Source: Streptomyces antnestii (GTDB lineage: Bacteria > Actinomycetota > Actinomycetes > Streptomycetales > Streptomycetaceae). Taken from it: 64,000 bases of DNA. Where the stretch lies: contig NZ_RZYA01000019.1 of NCBI RefSeq assembly GCF_004005495.1, positions 103,080 to 167,079 on the forward strand, read 5' to 3'. Under the pieces are notes generated by a model that saw only the letters and a list, made by a program, of their open reading frames with translations, did no database searches and was not told the origin of the DNA. A program made the translations under genes and the position numbers. Within the stretch, counting starts at the first letter, position 1, and every line of letters starts with the position of its first letter. Below are positions 1-8,460 of this stretch, piece by piece.

Positions 1-1140
1 AATACGCCGACGAACACGCAATCAGCGCTGTCCGCAGCGGAGTTCACAGAGCGGTCGGAGGGGTCGGGCGGGTCGACCGTCCGCCTGGGCGCCCTCGTCC
101 CGTTGACGCGGCCCGGATGGGTCGAGGCGGGCCGGCACCTGCTCGCGGGGCTCGAACTGGCCGTCAGCGAGGTCAACGGCGCCTGCGGAATCGACGGCAG
201 ACCACTGGAGTTGGTGGTTCGGGACACCGCGGCCGATCCCGAGCGGGCGGCCGCGGCTGTGGACGAGCTGGCCGCCTCGGGCGTGGCCGCCATCGCGGGC
301 GAGTACCACAGCGTCGTGGCCCGTACGGCCGCCGCCCGGGCCCACGCGCTCGGCGTGCCGTTCCTCTGCTCGTCCGCGGTGCTCGACGCCCTCGTCGACG
401 AACCCTCGGAGTGGGTCGCTCGCGTGGCCCCTGCCCAGTCCCACGGCTGGCGGGCCTACGCGGACTTCCTCGTCGGCGAGGGCCGGCATCGGATCGCCGT
501 GGCGACCCAGCCGAGCGTCTACTGGGCGTCCGGGACCCGCATCCTGCGGGACCACCTCACTCCCCGCGGCGGCAGTGTCGTCGAACTCGACACGAACACG
601 CTCACACCCGAGGCCCTGTGCGACGCGCTTGTCGACCACGGCGTGACGGCGCTCCTCCTGCTGGTCGGCCACCCGGAGCCGGCGACGCCCATCGTCAGAG
701 CCGTCCGAGGCGACAGCCGGCTCGCGGACCTCCTGATCGGCGCCCCGGCCGGGCAACCGGAGTTCACCGGATGGGCCACGGCCCTGGGCAGGGACGGTGC
801 CGGGATCCCCTTCCTGCGCTACCTGCCCGAGCACCTCGGCCCGCTCGGCGAACGCGTCGGCAAGGAACTCCACCAGCGCCTGGGCGAGGCGGCCTCCTTC
901 GTCGCCTTCGAGGGCTGGGACACCGTCACCGTCCTCGCCGAGGTGTTGCGCTCCCACGGTACGGACCGTGAGGCCATCGCCGAGTCATGGCCGCGCGTGG
1001 CAGTCGAGGGCACGCGCGGCCCGATCCGCTTCTCCCGCACACCCGGCATCAACGTCTGGCAATGGGCCTGGGCACCCGTCCAGATCGTCGACCGGGACCC
1101 GGCGGAGCCCGACCGCTTCCGGATCCTCCACACGGACTGA
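1..1140 (+). CDS. Solute-binding protein, type 1 periplasmic-binding fold (5' end outside window)
   Basis: The frame is open from the first base, so the start and any signal peptide lie outside; about 379 codons are visible. VRLGALVPLTRPGW near codon 28 is the typical first strand of branched-chain amino acid or urea-type ABC binding proteins, followed by a helix reading AVSEVNGACGIDG. The C-terminal lobe carries FVAFEGWDTVTVLAEVL, also usual for the fold. No permease or ATPase follows on this strand, so it is either an orphan sensor/receptor or belongs to genes to the left. The nearest in-window relative by fold is the anchored binding domain at 47.6-49.3 kb. The ligand is unknown. A first TTG at 103 is inside the fold and is not a credible start. 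Confidence 0.8.
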   Translation, partial: NTPTNTQSALSAAEFTERSEGSGGSTVRLGALVPLTRPGWVEAGRHLLAGLELAVSEVNGACGIDGRPLELVVRDTAADPERAAAAVDELAASGVAAIAGEYHSVVARTAAARAHALGVPFLCSSAVLDALVDEPSEWVARVAPAQSHGWRAYADFLVGEGRHRIAVATQPSVYWASGTRILRDHLTPRGGSVVELDTNTLTPEALCDALVDHGVTALLLLVGHPEPATPIVRAVRGDSRLADLLIGAPAGQPEFTGWATALGRDGAGIPFLRYLPEHLGPLGERVGKELHQRLGEAASFVAFEGWDTVTVLAEVLRSHGTDREAIAESWPRVAVEGTRGPIRFSRTPGINVWQWAWAPVQIVDRDPAEPDRFRILHTD

Positions 1141-1184
1141 CAGATCCTCCACACCGGGTGACAGATCCTCCGCACCGGCTGACC
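1122..1184 (+). repeat. Three 21-bp tandem repeats over the end of the binding-protein gene
   Basis: Three units (1122-1142, 1143-1163, 1164-1184) begin GATCCTCC and each holds a TGA at the same place (1138, 1159, 1180). Because 21 is a multiple of three, all three stops are in the frame of the upstream gene. Unit 1 contains the real stop; units 2 and 3 look like duplications of the C-terminal codons and stop. Confidence 0.8.
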
Positions 1185-1397
1185 GGCGACGGGCTTCCGG
1201 CCGCCCAGACCTGTCAGCCCCCCGCTCCGTCGCCCCTCGGCAACCCCTGCACGCTCCGTGAGTCGCCCCTCAGCCACACCCCTCTTCACACTCCGTGATC
1301 GGGGCAGCACCTGCGCTCTCCCCGCGAGTCCTTAACGGAAGCTTGACGCGCTCCGCGAGATCAACCGTGGGCCCGCGTGTCACTCTCTGCTTACGCT

Positions 1398-1428
1398 GGT
1401 TTCCGCCGTCCGAGTGATGGCGGAAACC
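1398..1428 (+). promoter_or_regulatory. Perfect 10-bp inverted repeat in the permease leader
   Basis: GGTTTCCGCC (1398-1407) and GGCGGAAACC (1419-1428) are perfect complements around an 11-nt loop, ending 33 nt before the permease ATG. It could be a regulator site or an RNA hairpin in the 5' leader. No T-run follows, so an intrinsic terminator is less likely. I recognise no known riboswitch fold here. Confidence 0.5.
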
Positions 1429-1461
1429 CCACGCTGAGCCGCACATCGGGAGAGCACGTCC

Positions 1462-3417
1462 ATGGCCACCACCGAACAACCGCCGCCGAGTCGACTGCGG
1501 ACGTGGATGCTGGAAGGCCTGGGCGACATAGGCAAGGCGGGCGGCCACACCGGCCCGCACGCCGTGCCCGAGCCTCCGCACAAGGGCCAGCGCTGGTGGC
1601 GCGTGATGTGCCTGACCGGTGTCGACTACTTCTCCACCCTCGGCTACCAGCCGGGCATCGCCGCCCTCGCCGCCGGCCTGCTCTCGCCGATCGCGACGGT
1701 CGTGCTGGTCATCGTCACCCTGGCCGGTGCCCTGCCGGTCTATCGCCGCGTGGCCGAGGAGAGCCCCCGGGGCGAGGGTTCCATCGCCATGCTGGAGCGC
1801 CTTCTCTCCTTCTGGAAGGGCAAACTCTTCGTCCTGACCCTGCTGGGCTTCGCGGCCACCGACTTCCTGGTCACCATGACCCTCTCCGCCGCGGACGCCT
1901 CCACCCACCTCGTGGAGAACCCGCATCTGGTCAGCACACTCCACGGTCACCAGATGGTGATCACCCTGATTCTGCTGGCGCTGCTCGGCGCCGTGTTCCT
2001 GAAGGGCTTCCTGGAGGCGATCGGTGTCGCGGTCGCCCTCGTCGGCGTCTATCTCGCCCTCAACATCGTCGTCGTGATCGTCGGGCTGTGGCACGTCGCC
2101 ACGGCCGGGCACGTGGTCACCGACTGGACCAGCGCCCTGACCACGCAGCACGGCAACGTGTTCGTCATGATCGGCGTGGCCCTGGTCGTCTTCCCCAAGC
2201 TCGCCCTCGGCCTGTCCGGCTTCGAGACGGGCGTCGCCGTCATGCCGCACGTCCAGGGCGACGACAGTGACACCGACGAGCGCCCCACGGGCCGTATCCG
2301 CGACACGAAGAAGCTCCTGACCACGGCCGCTGTCATCATGAGCGCCTTCCTGATCACCACCAGCTTCATCACGACGGTGCTGATCCCGGCGAACGAGTTC
2401 AAGGCGGGCGGCCAGGCCAACGGCCGCGCGCTCGCCTACCTCGCCCACGAGTATCTGGGCGGGACCTTCGGCACGGTCTACGACATCTCGACCATCGCCA
2501 TCCTGTGGTTCGCGGGCGCCTCGGCCATGGCAGGGCTGCTCAACCTGATGCCGCGCTACCTTCCCCGTTACGGCATGGCCCCGCACTGGGCGCGGGCCGT
2601 CCGCCCGATGGTCATCGTCTTCATCCTGGTCGCCTTCCTGGTCACCTGGATCTTCGACGCCGACGTCAACGCGCAGGGCGGCGCCTACGCCACAGGCGTG
2701 CTGGTGCTGATCAGCTCCGCGGCGATCGCGGTGACCATCGCCGCCCGCAAGGCCGGGCAGCGGAAGTGGACGATCGCCTTCGCGGTCATCGCCACCGTGT
2801 TCCTGTACACGACCGTCGTGAACGTCATCGAGCGCCCGGACGGTGTGAAGATCGGTGCCTGCTTCATCGTCGGCATCATCCTGGTGTCGCTGGCGTCCCG
2901 GCTGGCCCGCGCCTTCGAACTGCGCGTGACGAGCGTGACGCTCGATCCGCTGGCGGAACGATTCATCCGTGACATCGCCAGCCGCAAGATCCGGTTCATC
3001 GCCAACGAACCCGACGCCCGCGACAAGGCCGAGTACCGCGACAAGATCGAGCAGATCCGGGCCGACAACGACATGCCGGACCAGGAGGACTTCGTCTTCG
3101 TCGAGGTCACGGTCACCGACCCCTCCGAGTTCGAGGCGGGCCTGACCGTGCGCGGCGAGGTCCTGCACAACCGTTACCGGGTTCTGACCGTGGAGTCCGC
3201 GTCCATCCCCAACGCCCTGGCGGCCCTCCTGCTCCACGTCCGGGACATGACGCGCTGCACCCCGCACATCTACTTCGAGTGGACCGAGGGCAGCCCCTTC
3301 GCCAACTTCCTGCGCTTCTTCCTGTTCGGCCAGGGCGAGGTCGCCCCGGTCACCCGCGAAGTCCTGCGCGAGGCCGAACCGGACCGCGAGCGTCGTCCCC
3401 GCGTCCACACCGGCTGA
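1462..3417 (+). CDS. APC-superfamily permease with C-terminal cytosolic domain (KimA-like)
   Basis: A 651-residue integral membrane transporter. After a short cytosolic N-terminus, GVDYFSTLGYQPGIAALAAG (about residues 53-72) is the unwound TM1 region typical of amino acid/polyamine/cation (APC) permeases. About twelve hydrophobic segments run to roughly residue 475. Residues 480-651 form a soluble tail (LDPLAERFIRDIAS, HIYFEWTEG). The long soluble tail and the DYFSTLGY motif recall KimA-type potassium importers more than plain amino acid permeases, but the substrate cannot be fixed from sequence. Start ATG 1462 follows GGGAGAG at suitable spacing. The gene is monocistronic, with a hairpin in its leader. 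Confidence 0.75.
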   Translation: MATTEQPPPSRLRTWMLEGLGDIGKAGGHTGPHAVPEPPHKGQRWWRVMCLTGVDYFSTLGYQPGIAALAAGLLSPIATVVLVIVTLAGALPVYRRVAEESPRGEGSIAMLERLLSFWKGKLFVLTLLGFAATDFLVTMTLSAADASTHLVENPHLVSTLHGHQMVITLILLALLGAVFLKGFLEAIGVAVALVGVYLALNIVVVIVGLWHVATAGHVVTDWTSALTTQHGNVFVMIGVALVVFPKLALGLSGFETGVAVMPHVQGDDSDTDERPTGRIRDTKKLLTTAAVIMSAFLITTSFITTVLIPANEFKAGGQANGRALAYLAHEYLGGTFGTVYDISTIAILWFAGASAMAGLLNLMPRYLPRYGMAPHWARAVRPMVIVFILVAFLVTWIFDADVNAQGGAYATGVLVLISSAAIAVTIAARKAGQRKWTIAFAVIATVFLYTTVVNVIERPDGVKIGACFIVGIILVSLASRLARAFELRVTSVTLDPLAERFIRDIASRKIRFIANEPDARDKAEYRDKIEQIRADNDMPDQEDFVFVEVTVTDPSEFEAGLTVRGEVLHNRYRVLTVESASIPNALAALLLHVRDMTRCTPHIYFEWTEGSPFANFLRFFLFGQGEVAPVTREVLREAEPDRERRPRVHTG

Positions 3418-3520
3418 GGGCACCGGCCCACGTCAGAAGACCGTCAGGATTCGCTCGGCCGGCGTCAGGACCCCGTAAGCGACGGTCGCCGGCCTCCTTG
3501 CGGCGCCTAGCGTCGGCCCC

Positions 3521-4039
3521 ATGGGAGGAATCAGACCGGCGGACACGGCCGACGACCGTCACTGGCGTGGCAGCGCGCGGCTCGCGGTGAGCTGCGGCGT
3601 GGTGTTCTGCGCCCTGTGTCTTCTCGTCGACTGGGACGCGGGAAGCCTGTCGCCCGTTCGCGCTCTCCTCTGGTTCGCGCTGTCGGCCGCGCTGTGCGCC
3701 GTCCTGCTGCCACAGCGGGTGAGCGCGGGCCCCGGCTGGCTCGCGGTACGCACCCCATGGCGCCGGTGCGTCGTCCGCACGGACGCGCTCGCCGCCGTAC
3801 GCCAGTACGGCGGCATCTCCTCCCCCGTGGTGCTGCGCGACATCTACGGCCACCGCCTGGAACTGGACCCCCGGACACTCGCGGCCAACCCCCTGCTCTG
3901 GCACGAACTCGACACCGGCGTCCGCCGCTCCCTGGAACGCGGAACCCTCCGCCACGGTGCGGACGACCTGGCCCGTCTGGGCCACCGCATCGACGACGAG
4001 ACGGCCCAGGCGGTGCTCCGCGCCTCGGGAATCTCCTGA
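3521..4039 (+). CDS. Two-TM protein with PH-like domain, unknown function
   Basis: 172 residues: two hydrophobic helices (about 22-38 and 45-63) followed by a compact beta-rich segment (WLAVRTPWRRCVVRTDALAAV, LRDIYGHRLELD) of the kind annotated as a bacterial PH domain in Streptomyces membrane proteins. No catalytic motif is visible. A TAGCGT -10-like hexamer (3508-3513) lies 7 nt before ATG 3521 and there is no Shine-Dalgarno, so a leaderless transcript is likely. It converges on the secreted hydrolase. Confidence 0.6.
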   Translation: MGGIRPADTADDRHWRGSARLAVSCGVVFCALCLLVDWDAGSLSPVRALLWFALSAALCAVLLPQRVSAGPGWLAVRTPWRRCVVRTDALAAVRQYGGISSPVVLRDIYGHRLELDPRTLAANPLLWHELDTGVRRSLERGTLRHGADDLARLGHRIDDETAQAVLRASGIS

Positions 4040-4095
4040 ACCCAGCGCCTCTGGACCTCAGGACTTCTGGACCTCTGGCCCCAGGACCTCTGGAC

Positions 4096-5124
4096 TCAGG
4101 ACGCGGCCGGGGCCCGCAGCGCCCCGAGCAGCATCGGCAGCGAGGCGTGCAGCTCGCGTTCCCAGTACGGCCAGCTGTGGGTGCCCGGCCCGTAGAAATT
4201 GGTCGTCACATGGTGGGCGCCGGCGCGTTCGAGCGCGGTGGCCAGGGCGTGGTTCTGACGGTTGAAGTCGGCTTCGAGGGCGTTCCTGGCGCCGGGCGGA
4301 TCCAGGGGCCCGGCGGTGCCGTCACCGCACGACAGGTACACCGGGATCGTCTTGAGGCGCTTAGCCAGGTAGTACGGGTCGTGGGCCGCCCACACGTTCC
4401 GCTGGGCCACAGGGTCGCCCCAGACCCTGAGCGGGTCGTTGCCCTGACCCGCGAAGAATCCCATGATCCGGTTCACCGACTCGTCGTTCAGCAAGGGGTG
4501 TACGGAACCGGAGTACGCGGCGGCCGCCTTGAACAGTCCCGGGTGACGGGCCGCGTACAGCAGCGCGCCCTGTCCGCCCATGGACAGGCCGGCGACCACA
4601 CGCTGCGGGCCCGCTCCCCAGTCGTCTTCCAGGAGCCGGCGCAATTCGCCGGTGTGGAACGTCTCCCAGGCCGGGTCGCCACCCTGCCCGTAGTTCCACC
4701 AGTCGCTGTACCAGCCGTTCCAGCCCGCCTCCGGCATGACCACGAGCACGTCGCGGAGGCTGTCGATGCGGGCGATGTCGGTCCGGCTCGTCCATGACGT
4801 GTAGTCCCCGCAGCAGCCGTGCAGCAGCCAGAGGGTCGGCCAGTGCCGGCGACGGTCCTGGTCCTGCGGGTTCCAGCCGTCGGGTGTGAGCAGTCGGACG
4901 TTCACGGTCCTGCCGCCGAGGGCCGCGGAGCGTACCGACAGATCCACCTGCCGGTCCGCGACCTGCCTGACGCCGACCACCTCCGCTCCCCGGGTGGGAG
5001 CGGAGGCCCGTACGTCGCTGGGCGGGGTGGCGGCCAGGGTCGGCGTGTTCGGTGCCATGGCCAGCAACAGGGCCACCAGGACGAGCAGGACGGGTCTCGC
5101 GCGGCGCGACGTTCGGCTGTTCAT
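4096..5124 (-). CDS. Secreted alpha/beta hydrolase, esterase D / antigen 85-like
   Basis: 342 residues with a signal peptide (TSRRARPVLLVLVALLLAMA, then an Ala-rich cleavage region). Family features: the oxyanion region WLLHGCCGDYTSWT, DVLVVMPEAGWNGWYSDWW (the tryptophan-rich stretch of antigen-85/esterase D proteins), the nucleophile elbow GLSMGGQGAL, and a final histidine in GTHSWPYWERELHASLP. It is probably an extracellular acyl-esterase or acyltransferase. Streptomyces lack mycolates, so a mycolyltransferase role is unlikely. Start ATG 5124 has GGGAG five bases upstream. It is transcribed away from the glycosidase gene behind it, with two short tandem repeats between them. Confidence 0.8.
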   Translation of the reverse strand: MNSRTSRRARPVLLVLVALLLAMAPNTPTLAATPPSDVRASAPTRGAEVVGVRQVADRQVDLSVRSAALGGRTVNVRLLTPDGWNPQDQDRRRHWPTLWLLHGCCGDYTSWTSRTDIARIDSLRDVLVVMPEAGWNGWYSDWWNYGQGGDPAWETFHTGELRRLLEDDWGAGPQRVVAGLSMGGQGALLYAARHPGLFKAAAAYSGSVHPLLNDESVNRIMGFFAGQGNDPLRVWGDPVAQRNVWAAHDPYYLAKRLKTIPVYLSCGDGTAGPLDPPGARNALEADFNRQNHALATALERAGAHHVTTNFYGPGTHSWPYWERELHASLPMLLGALRAPAAS

Positions 5125-5166
5125 GGCGGCTCCCGGAGGTCAGTGGTCACGGGGTGGCAGGGTGGC

Positions 5167-5198
5167 TGAGTAGCGAAGTAGCGAAGTAGCGGAGTCGC
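5167..5198. repeat. Four imperfect 8-bp tandem repeats
   Basis: TGAGTAGC, GAAGTAGC, GAAGTAGC and GGAGTCGC follow each other directly in the intergenic gap upstream of the hydrolase gene. They are probably slippage products; no function is evident. Confidence 0.7.
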
Positions 5199-5250
5199 GG
5201 AGTGTGCCGGGCAAGGCGGGTTGGGATGGTGCGTGGCGCGCGCCCGCCTT

Positions 5251-5283
5251 TGTCAGCTCCTTGTCAGCTCCCTGTCAGCTCCT
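5251..5283. repeat. Three 11-bp tandem repeats over the end of the glycosidase gene
   Basis: TGTCAGCTCCT, TGTCAGCTCCC and TGTCAGCTCCT. The stop codon of the minus-strand glycosidase gene (complement of 5275-5277) lies in the third copy. Confidence 0.75.
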
Positions 5284-6891
5284 CTCGGGGAGGATCAACA
5301 GGGCGTCTCCGACGGGGCGTTCACCGGTGGCGTCCGAAGGGACGTTGATCACCTGACCGTCGACCACCATCGTCGTCGATCCGCCGCCGTCGAGGTTGAT
5401 CGCGTCCCGCAGCCCGAGTGCCTTGGCGACGGCGGCGCTCTCGGGGATGCTCAGGCCGAGCGCGCCGGTGCTGCGTCCGTCGGCCGTGACGAGGACGGTC
5501 CGGCCGGCCGCGTCCGTCCCGGCCAGCGTGCGGGGGTTCCGTTTGTGCACCCAGCCGTAGTAGAAGCTCGGATTGCCGGGCTGGACCATGCCGTCGGCGG
5601 CAACGGTGACGTGCTCGCGCCCGTCCCGGACGAGTTCAGGGCCACCGTTGAGGACGCTGGTACCTGCGGGCGGGGAGACCGTCCCGCCCTGCTCGTCCTT
5701 CAACGCGGACTGGACGCGCAGTGGCTGGCCGACCTTCGCCAGCGCGCTCAGCCGCGCGACGTCCTGCCCGGTCGCCTGTACGGAACTGCCGCCCTTGGGC
5801 AGTGGTCCGCCGCGGGGCGAACGCGCTTCCACCACCCGGCCGTGACGGTCGATCACGGCCTCGACCCCCTCACCGCTCGGCGTCCGCTTGCCGAACTCGG
5901 GTGTGAAGGCGACGAGTTCGTCGTCGTCCGTGCAGGTCACGTCGTGCAGCGGCAGGGCCGTCGGCTTGTCGTCGGCGGTGCCACCGCAGTTCCTGATCAG
6001 GCCGGGGACACGGTTGATCCCGTCCAGTGGGAGCGACGCGGCCCGGCCGGTCACCTTGGCCTGCCAGGTGAGCCGGGTGACGCCGGTCCGGCTGCCGGAG
6101 TCGTGGACCACCAGGGCGGGGCGCCCGCTCACGGGTTCGCTCAGCACCCGGCCGTCGTACACACCGACTCCGGCCGGGTCCCCGGGGGCTCCGGCCTTCG
6201 GGTCGAGGACGAAGAACCCGGCGTTGATCCCCGCGTTCGCCCCTGCGGCGGCCATGAGTTCACTGGTCTTCTCCCTGTTCTCCAGGTCAGGGCCATAGGA
6301 CGCCTTCAGCGCGCCGTGGAAGCGGTGCGGGTCGATGGTGAGCACGTCGATCTTCCACGGGCCCCGGCTTCCGGGCTCGCCGTCCCACCCGCGGTACACG
6401 GCGGCCCCTGTGTAGCCGGCCGTTCGGAGCCTGGTGCGCTCGGCGGTGGCCGCGGACTGTGAGTCGAACTGCCCGACCCGGACGCGCCATCCGAGTGTGC
6501 CGCCCGCGAAATCCGCTGTCCTGGCCGTCGTGACCTGCTCGGCCCGCGCGTCGAACGTGGCCGCCCGCAGGTCGGCGACCAGTTTGTCGGCGCTCGCGCG
6601 GTCGTTGAGCGCCGACGGTGGCGCATCGGGGTCGGGCGAGCCGGCACCGGCCGGGATGGAGACCTCGACCGTCCACCCGAGCGCCGGGGCGTCGGCGCCG
6701 CGCACGATCCGCGTGAGCGTGACGCCGGGCTGGAGCTGCTGCGTGGTCCGCGTCTCGGGCAGCCCGGCGGGGCCGAGCGGCAAGGTACCGGCGGGCCCCG
6801 AGCTCGGCGCCGACGAAGCGGGCACCGAGGTGGCCCCCACGGCGGCGAGAACGACCAACACCGTGCCCAGGCCGAACAGTCTGCTTTTCAC
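5275..6891 (-). CDS. Secreted phosphodiester glycosidase (NAGPA-domain) protein with SPOR-like segment
   Basis: 538 residues from the preferred GTG at 6891, which has GGGGGG directly upstream; a 21-codon upstream extension is open but puts charged and cysteine-rich residues before the signal peptide. Signal peptide: VKSRLFGLGTVLVVLAAVGA. Residues about 100-190 hold a repeat-like region (WRVRVGQFDSQSAATAERTR) resembling SPOR domains that bind denuded peptidoglycan. The C-terminal half carries NAGPA hallmarks: NAGINAGFFVL, GWVHKRNPRTLAGTDAAGR and INLDGGGSTTMVVDG. The role is likely cleavage of a sugar-phosphodiester in the wall or an exopolymer. It is monocistronic. Confidence 0.8.
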   Translation of the reverse strand: MKSRLFGLGTVLVVLAAVGATSVPASSAPSSGPAGTLPLGPAGLPETRTTQQLQPGVTLTRIVRGADAPALGWTVEVSIPAGAGSPDPDAPPSALNDRASADKLVADLRAATFDARAEQVTTARTADFAGGTLGWRVRVGQFDSQSAATAERTRLRTAGYTGAAVYRGWDGEPGSRGPWKIDVLTIDPHRFHGALKASYGPDLENREKTSELMAAAGANAGINAGFFVLDPKAGAPGDPAGVGVYDGRVLSEPVSGRPALVVHDSGSRTGVTRLTWQAKVTGRAASLPLDGINRVPGLIRNCGGTADDKPTALPLHDVTCTDDDELVAFTPEFGKRTPSGEGVEAVIDRHGRVVEARSPRGGPLPKGGSSVQATGQDVARLSALAKVGQPLRVQSALKDEQGGTVSPPAGTSVLNGGPELVRDGREHVTVAADGMVQPGNPSFYYGWVHKRNPRTLAGTDAAGRTVLVTADGRSTGALGLSIPESAAVAKALGLRDAINLDGGGSTTMVVDGQVINVPSDATGERPVGDALLILPERS

Positions 6892-7010
6892 GAACCCCCC
6901 ACAGGTCGAAGAACGGCATCCGCAACAGTGCTTGTGGTCGAGACCACTCGTCAAGGCATGCGCACGTCACTCCGGCGGATCGGCACACGACGGCAGCACC
7001 GGCCGTATGC

Positions 7011-7028
7011 TTCTACATGCTTGTAGAA
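7011..7028. promoter_or_regulatory. Inverted repeat upstream of spo0M
   Basis: TTCTACA (7011-7017) and TGTAGAA (7022-7028) form a perfect 7-bp inverted repeat about 80 nt before the spo0M start. It could be an operator for either divergent gene. The regulator is not identified. Confidence 0.5.
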
Positions 7029-7042
7029 AGCAGAAACCCTCG

Positions 7043-7078
7043 TAACCCCAGTAACCCCCATAACCCTCATAACCCCCG
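7043..7078 (+). repeat. 9-bp tandem repeats TAACCCCNN upstream of spo0M
   Basis: Four consecutive 9-mers start with TAACC (7043, 7052, 7061, 7070) and differ only in their last bases. They occupy the leader or promoter immediately ahead of spo0M and are AT-richer than the surroundings. Confidence 0.8.
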
Positions 7079-7105
7079 TACGAACAAAAGGGAGTGAACG
7101 CCTCG

Positions 7106-8134
7106 ATGGTGTTCAAACGACTGCTCGGCTCGCTCGGTGTGGGCGGCCCCACCGTCGACACGGTCCTCGCCCCGGGAGCCACCGCTCCGGGCTCCGCACT
7201 CTCCGGCCGGGTCCATCTCAAGGGTGGCAGCGGCGACTTCGACATCGAGCACATCACGCTGGAACTCGTCGCGCGCATCGAGGCCGAGCACGAGGACGGC
7301 GAGAGCCATGGCACCGTCGCCTTCGACCGGTTCGTCGTGGGTGGCGGATTCCGGCTCGCCGAGGGCGCGGAGCACAGCGTGCCGTTCTCGGTGACGCTGC
7401 CCTGGGAGACCCCGGTCACCGAGCTGTACGGGCAGGGCCTCGGCATCGTCCTCGGGGTGCGCACCGAGCTGTCGGTGGCCGGCGCCAGGGACAAGGGAGA
7501 CCTCGACCAGCTGGCGGTCGGACCGCTGCCGGTGCAGGAGGCGATCCTCGAAGCCTTCGGACAGCTGGGCTTCGGCTTCCGGTCGGCGGACCTGGAGTAC
7601 GGGCGGATCGGGGGCACCGGCCAGCAGCTGCCCTTCTACCAGGAGATCGAGCTGACCCCGGCGCCGCAGTACGCGCACGCGGTCAACGAGATCGAAGTGA
7701 CGTTCCTCGCCGCTCCCGGCGGCATGGAGGTCGTCCTGGAGGCCGACAAGCGCGCCGGCTTCTTCTCCGCCGGCCACGACGCGCTCACCCGCTTCACCGT
7801 CGCCCATGACGGCGTCCACCACCAGGACTGGAACGCGCTGGTCGACGGCTGGGTGCGGCAGTTGGTCGAGCATCGGTCGGCTTACGGGTCACAGGCCGCC
7901 GCATACGGGTCGCAGGCTTCCGCATACGGGCATGCCGACCACGGCCACTATGCCGACAGCCACCATCACCACGACGGCGGTCACCGTTCCGGGCCCGGCA
8001 TGGGTACGGTCGTCGCGGCCGGCGCGGCCGGGCTCGCCGTCGGCGTGGTCGGCGGCTTGGTCGCCGCCGAAGTCGTCGACGAGGTCGGGGACTTCTTCGA
8101 GGGCGACGACGAGAACGAGGGCGGCGAGGACTGA
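7106..8134 (+). CDS. spo0M: Spo0M-like sporulation-control protein
   Basis: 342 residues. The N-terminus MVFKRLLGSLGVGGPTVDTV and the arrestin-like beta-sandwich (VHLKGGSGDFDIEHITLEL, HSVPFSVTLPWETPVTELYG) match Spo0M proteins, arrestin-fold regulators linked to developmental control. After about residue 235 the tail is unusual: repeats of AYGSQ(A), a His-rich stretch (HADHGHYADSHHHH), then a Gly/Ala segment (VVAAGAAGLAVGVVGGLVAA) resembling a glycine-zipper membrane segment, and an acidic end. ATG 7106 is preferred over GTG 7094 because GGAG (7091-7094) is 11 nt ahead of it and overlaps the GTG. The tatA-like gene starts at the base after its stop. Confidence 0.85.
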   Translation: MVFKRLLGSLGVGGPTVDTVLAPGATAPGSALSGRVHLKGGSGDFDIEHITLELVARIEAEHEDGESHGTVAFDRFVVGGGFRLAEGAEHSVPFSVTLPWETPVTELYGQGLGIVLGVRTELSVAGARDKGDLDQLAVGPLPVQEAILEAFGQLGFGFRSADLEYGRIGGTGQQLPFYQEIELTPAPQYAHAVNEIEVTFLAAPGGMEVVLEADKRAGFFSAGHDALTRFTVAHDGVHHQDWNALVDGWVRQLVEHRSAYGSQAAAYGSQASAYGHADHGHYADSHHHHDGGHRSGPGMGTVVAAGAAGLAVGVVGGLVAAEVVDEVGDFFEGDDENEGGED

Positions 8135-8371
8135 ATGTTCGGGATCAGCGAGATAGGCGTCATCCTGATCGTGGTCGTCCTCGTGCTCTGCGCGAAGAAG
8201 CTGCCTGAACTGGCCCGTTCCGCGGGCAAGTCGGCGCGCATCCTCAAGGCGGAGGCCAGGGCCACGAAGGAGCACGAGAACGACAGCGGCTCTGCCGAGA
8301 CACCCCGCGTCATTCCGGGCGAGACGGTGACTCGACCTCCGGAACCTCCGGAGCAGCACCGAACTCCCTGA
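8135..8371 (+). CDS. TatA/Hcf106-like small membrane protein
   Basis: 78 residues: a single TM helix (EIGVILIVVVLVLCAKKLPE), the amphipathic helix LARSAGKSARILKAEARATK, then a Pro/Glu-rich tail, which is TatA/E architecture. The canonical FG before KKLPE is replaced by CA, so it may be a specialised paralogue rather than the housekeeping pore subunit. Its ATG follows the spo0M TGA with no gap, which implies translational coupling. No tatC is in the window. Confidence 0.75.
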   Translation: MFGISEIGVILIVVVLVLCAKKLPELARSAGKSARILKAEARATKEHENDSGSAETPRVIPGETVTRPPEPPEQHRTP

Positions 8372-8386
8372 CAGGGAGAGGCATTT

Positions 8387-8431
8387 CAACGAGGCGCCGG
8401 GCGGCCACCACCATGGCCCGGCGCCTCGTTG
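8387..8431. terminator. Bidirectional hairpin terminator between tatA-like and carbonic anhydrase genes
   Basis: A perfect 16-bp stem, CAACGAGGCGCCGGGC (8387-8402) with its complement at 8416-8431, and a 13-nt loop between two convergent genes. It lacks a long U-tract, as is common in Streptomyces. Confidence 0.8.
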
Positions 8432-8460
8432 TCGTCCGCCGCTGACGCGGCGGGGGCCGG

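Noticed and set aside
1270..3423. A 717-codon minus-strand reading opposite the permease
   Set aside because: It mirrors the permease frame; its composition (runs of DDQ, GDRDR) is typical of antisense of high-GC membrane genes and shows no family features.
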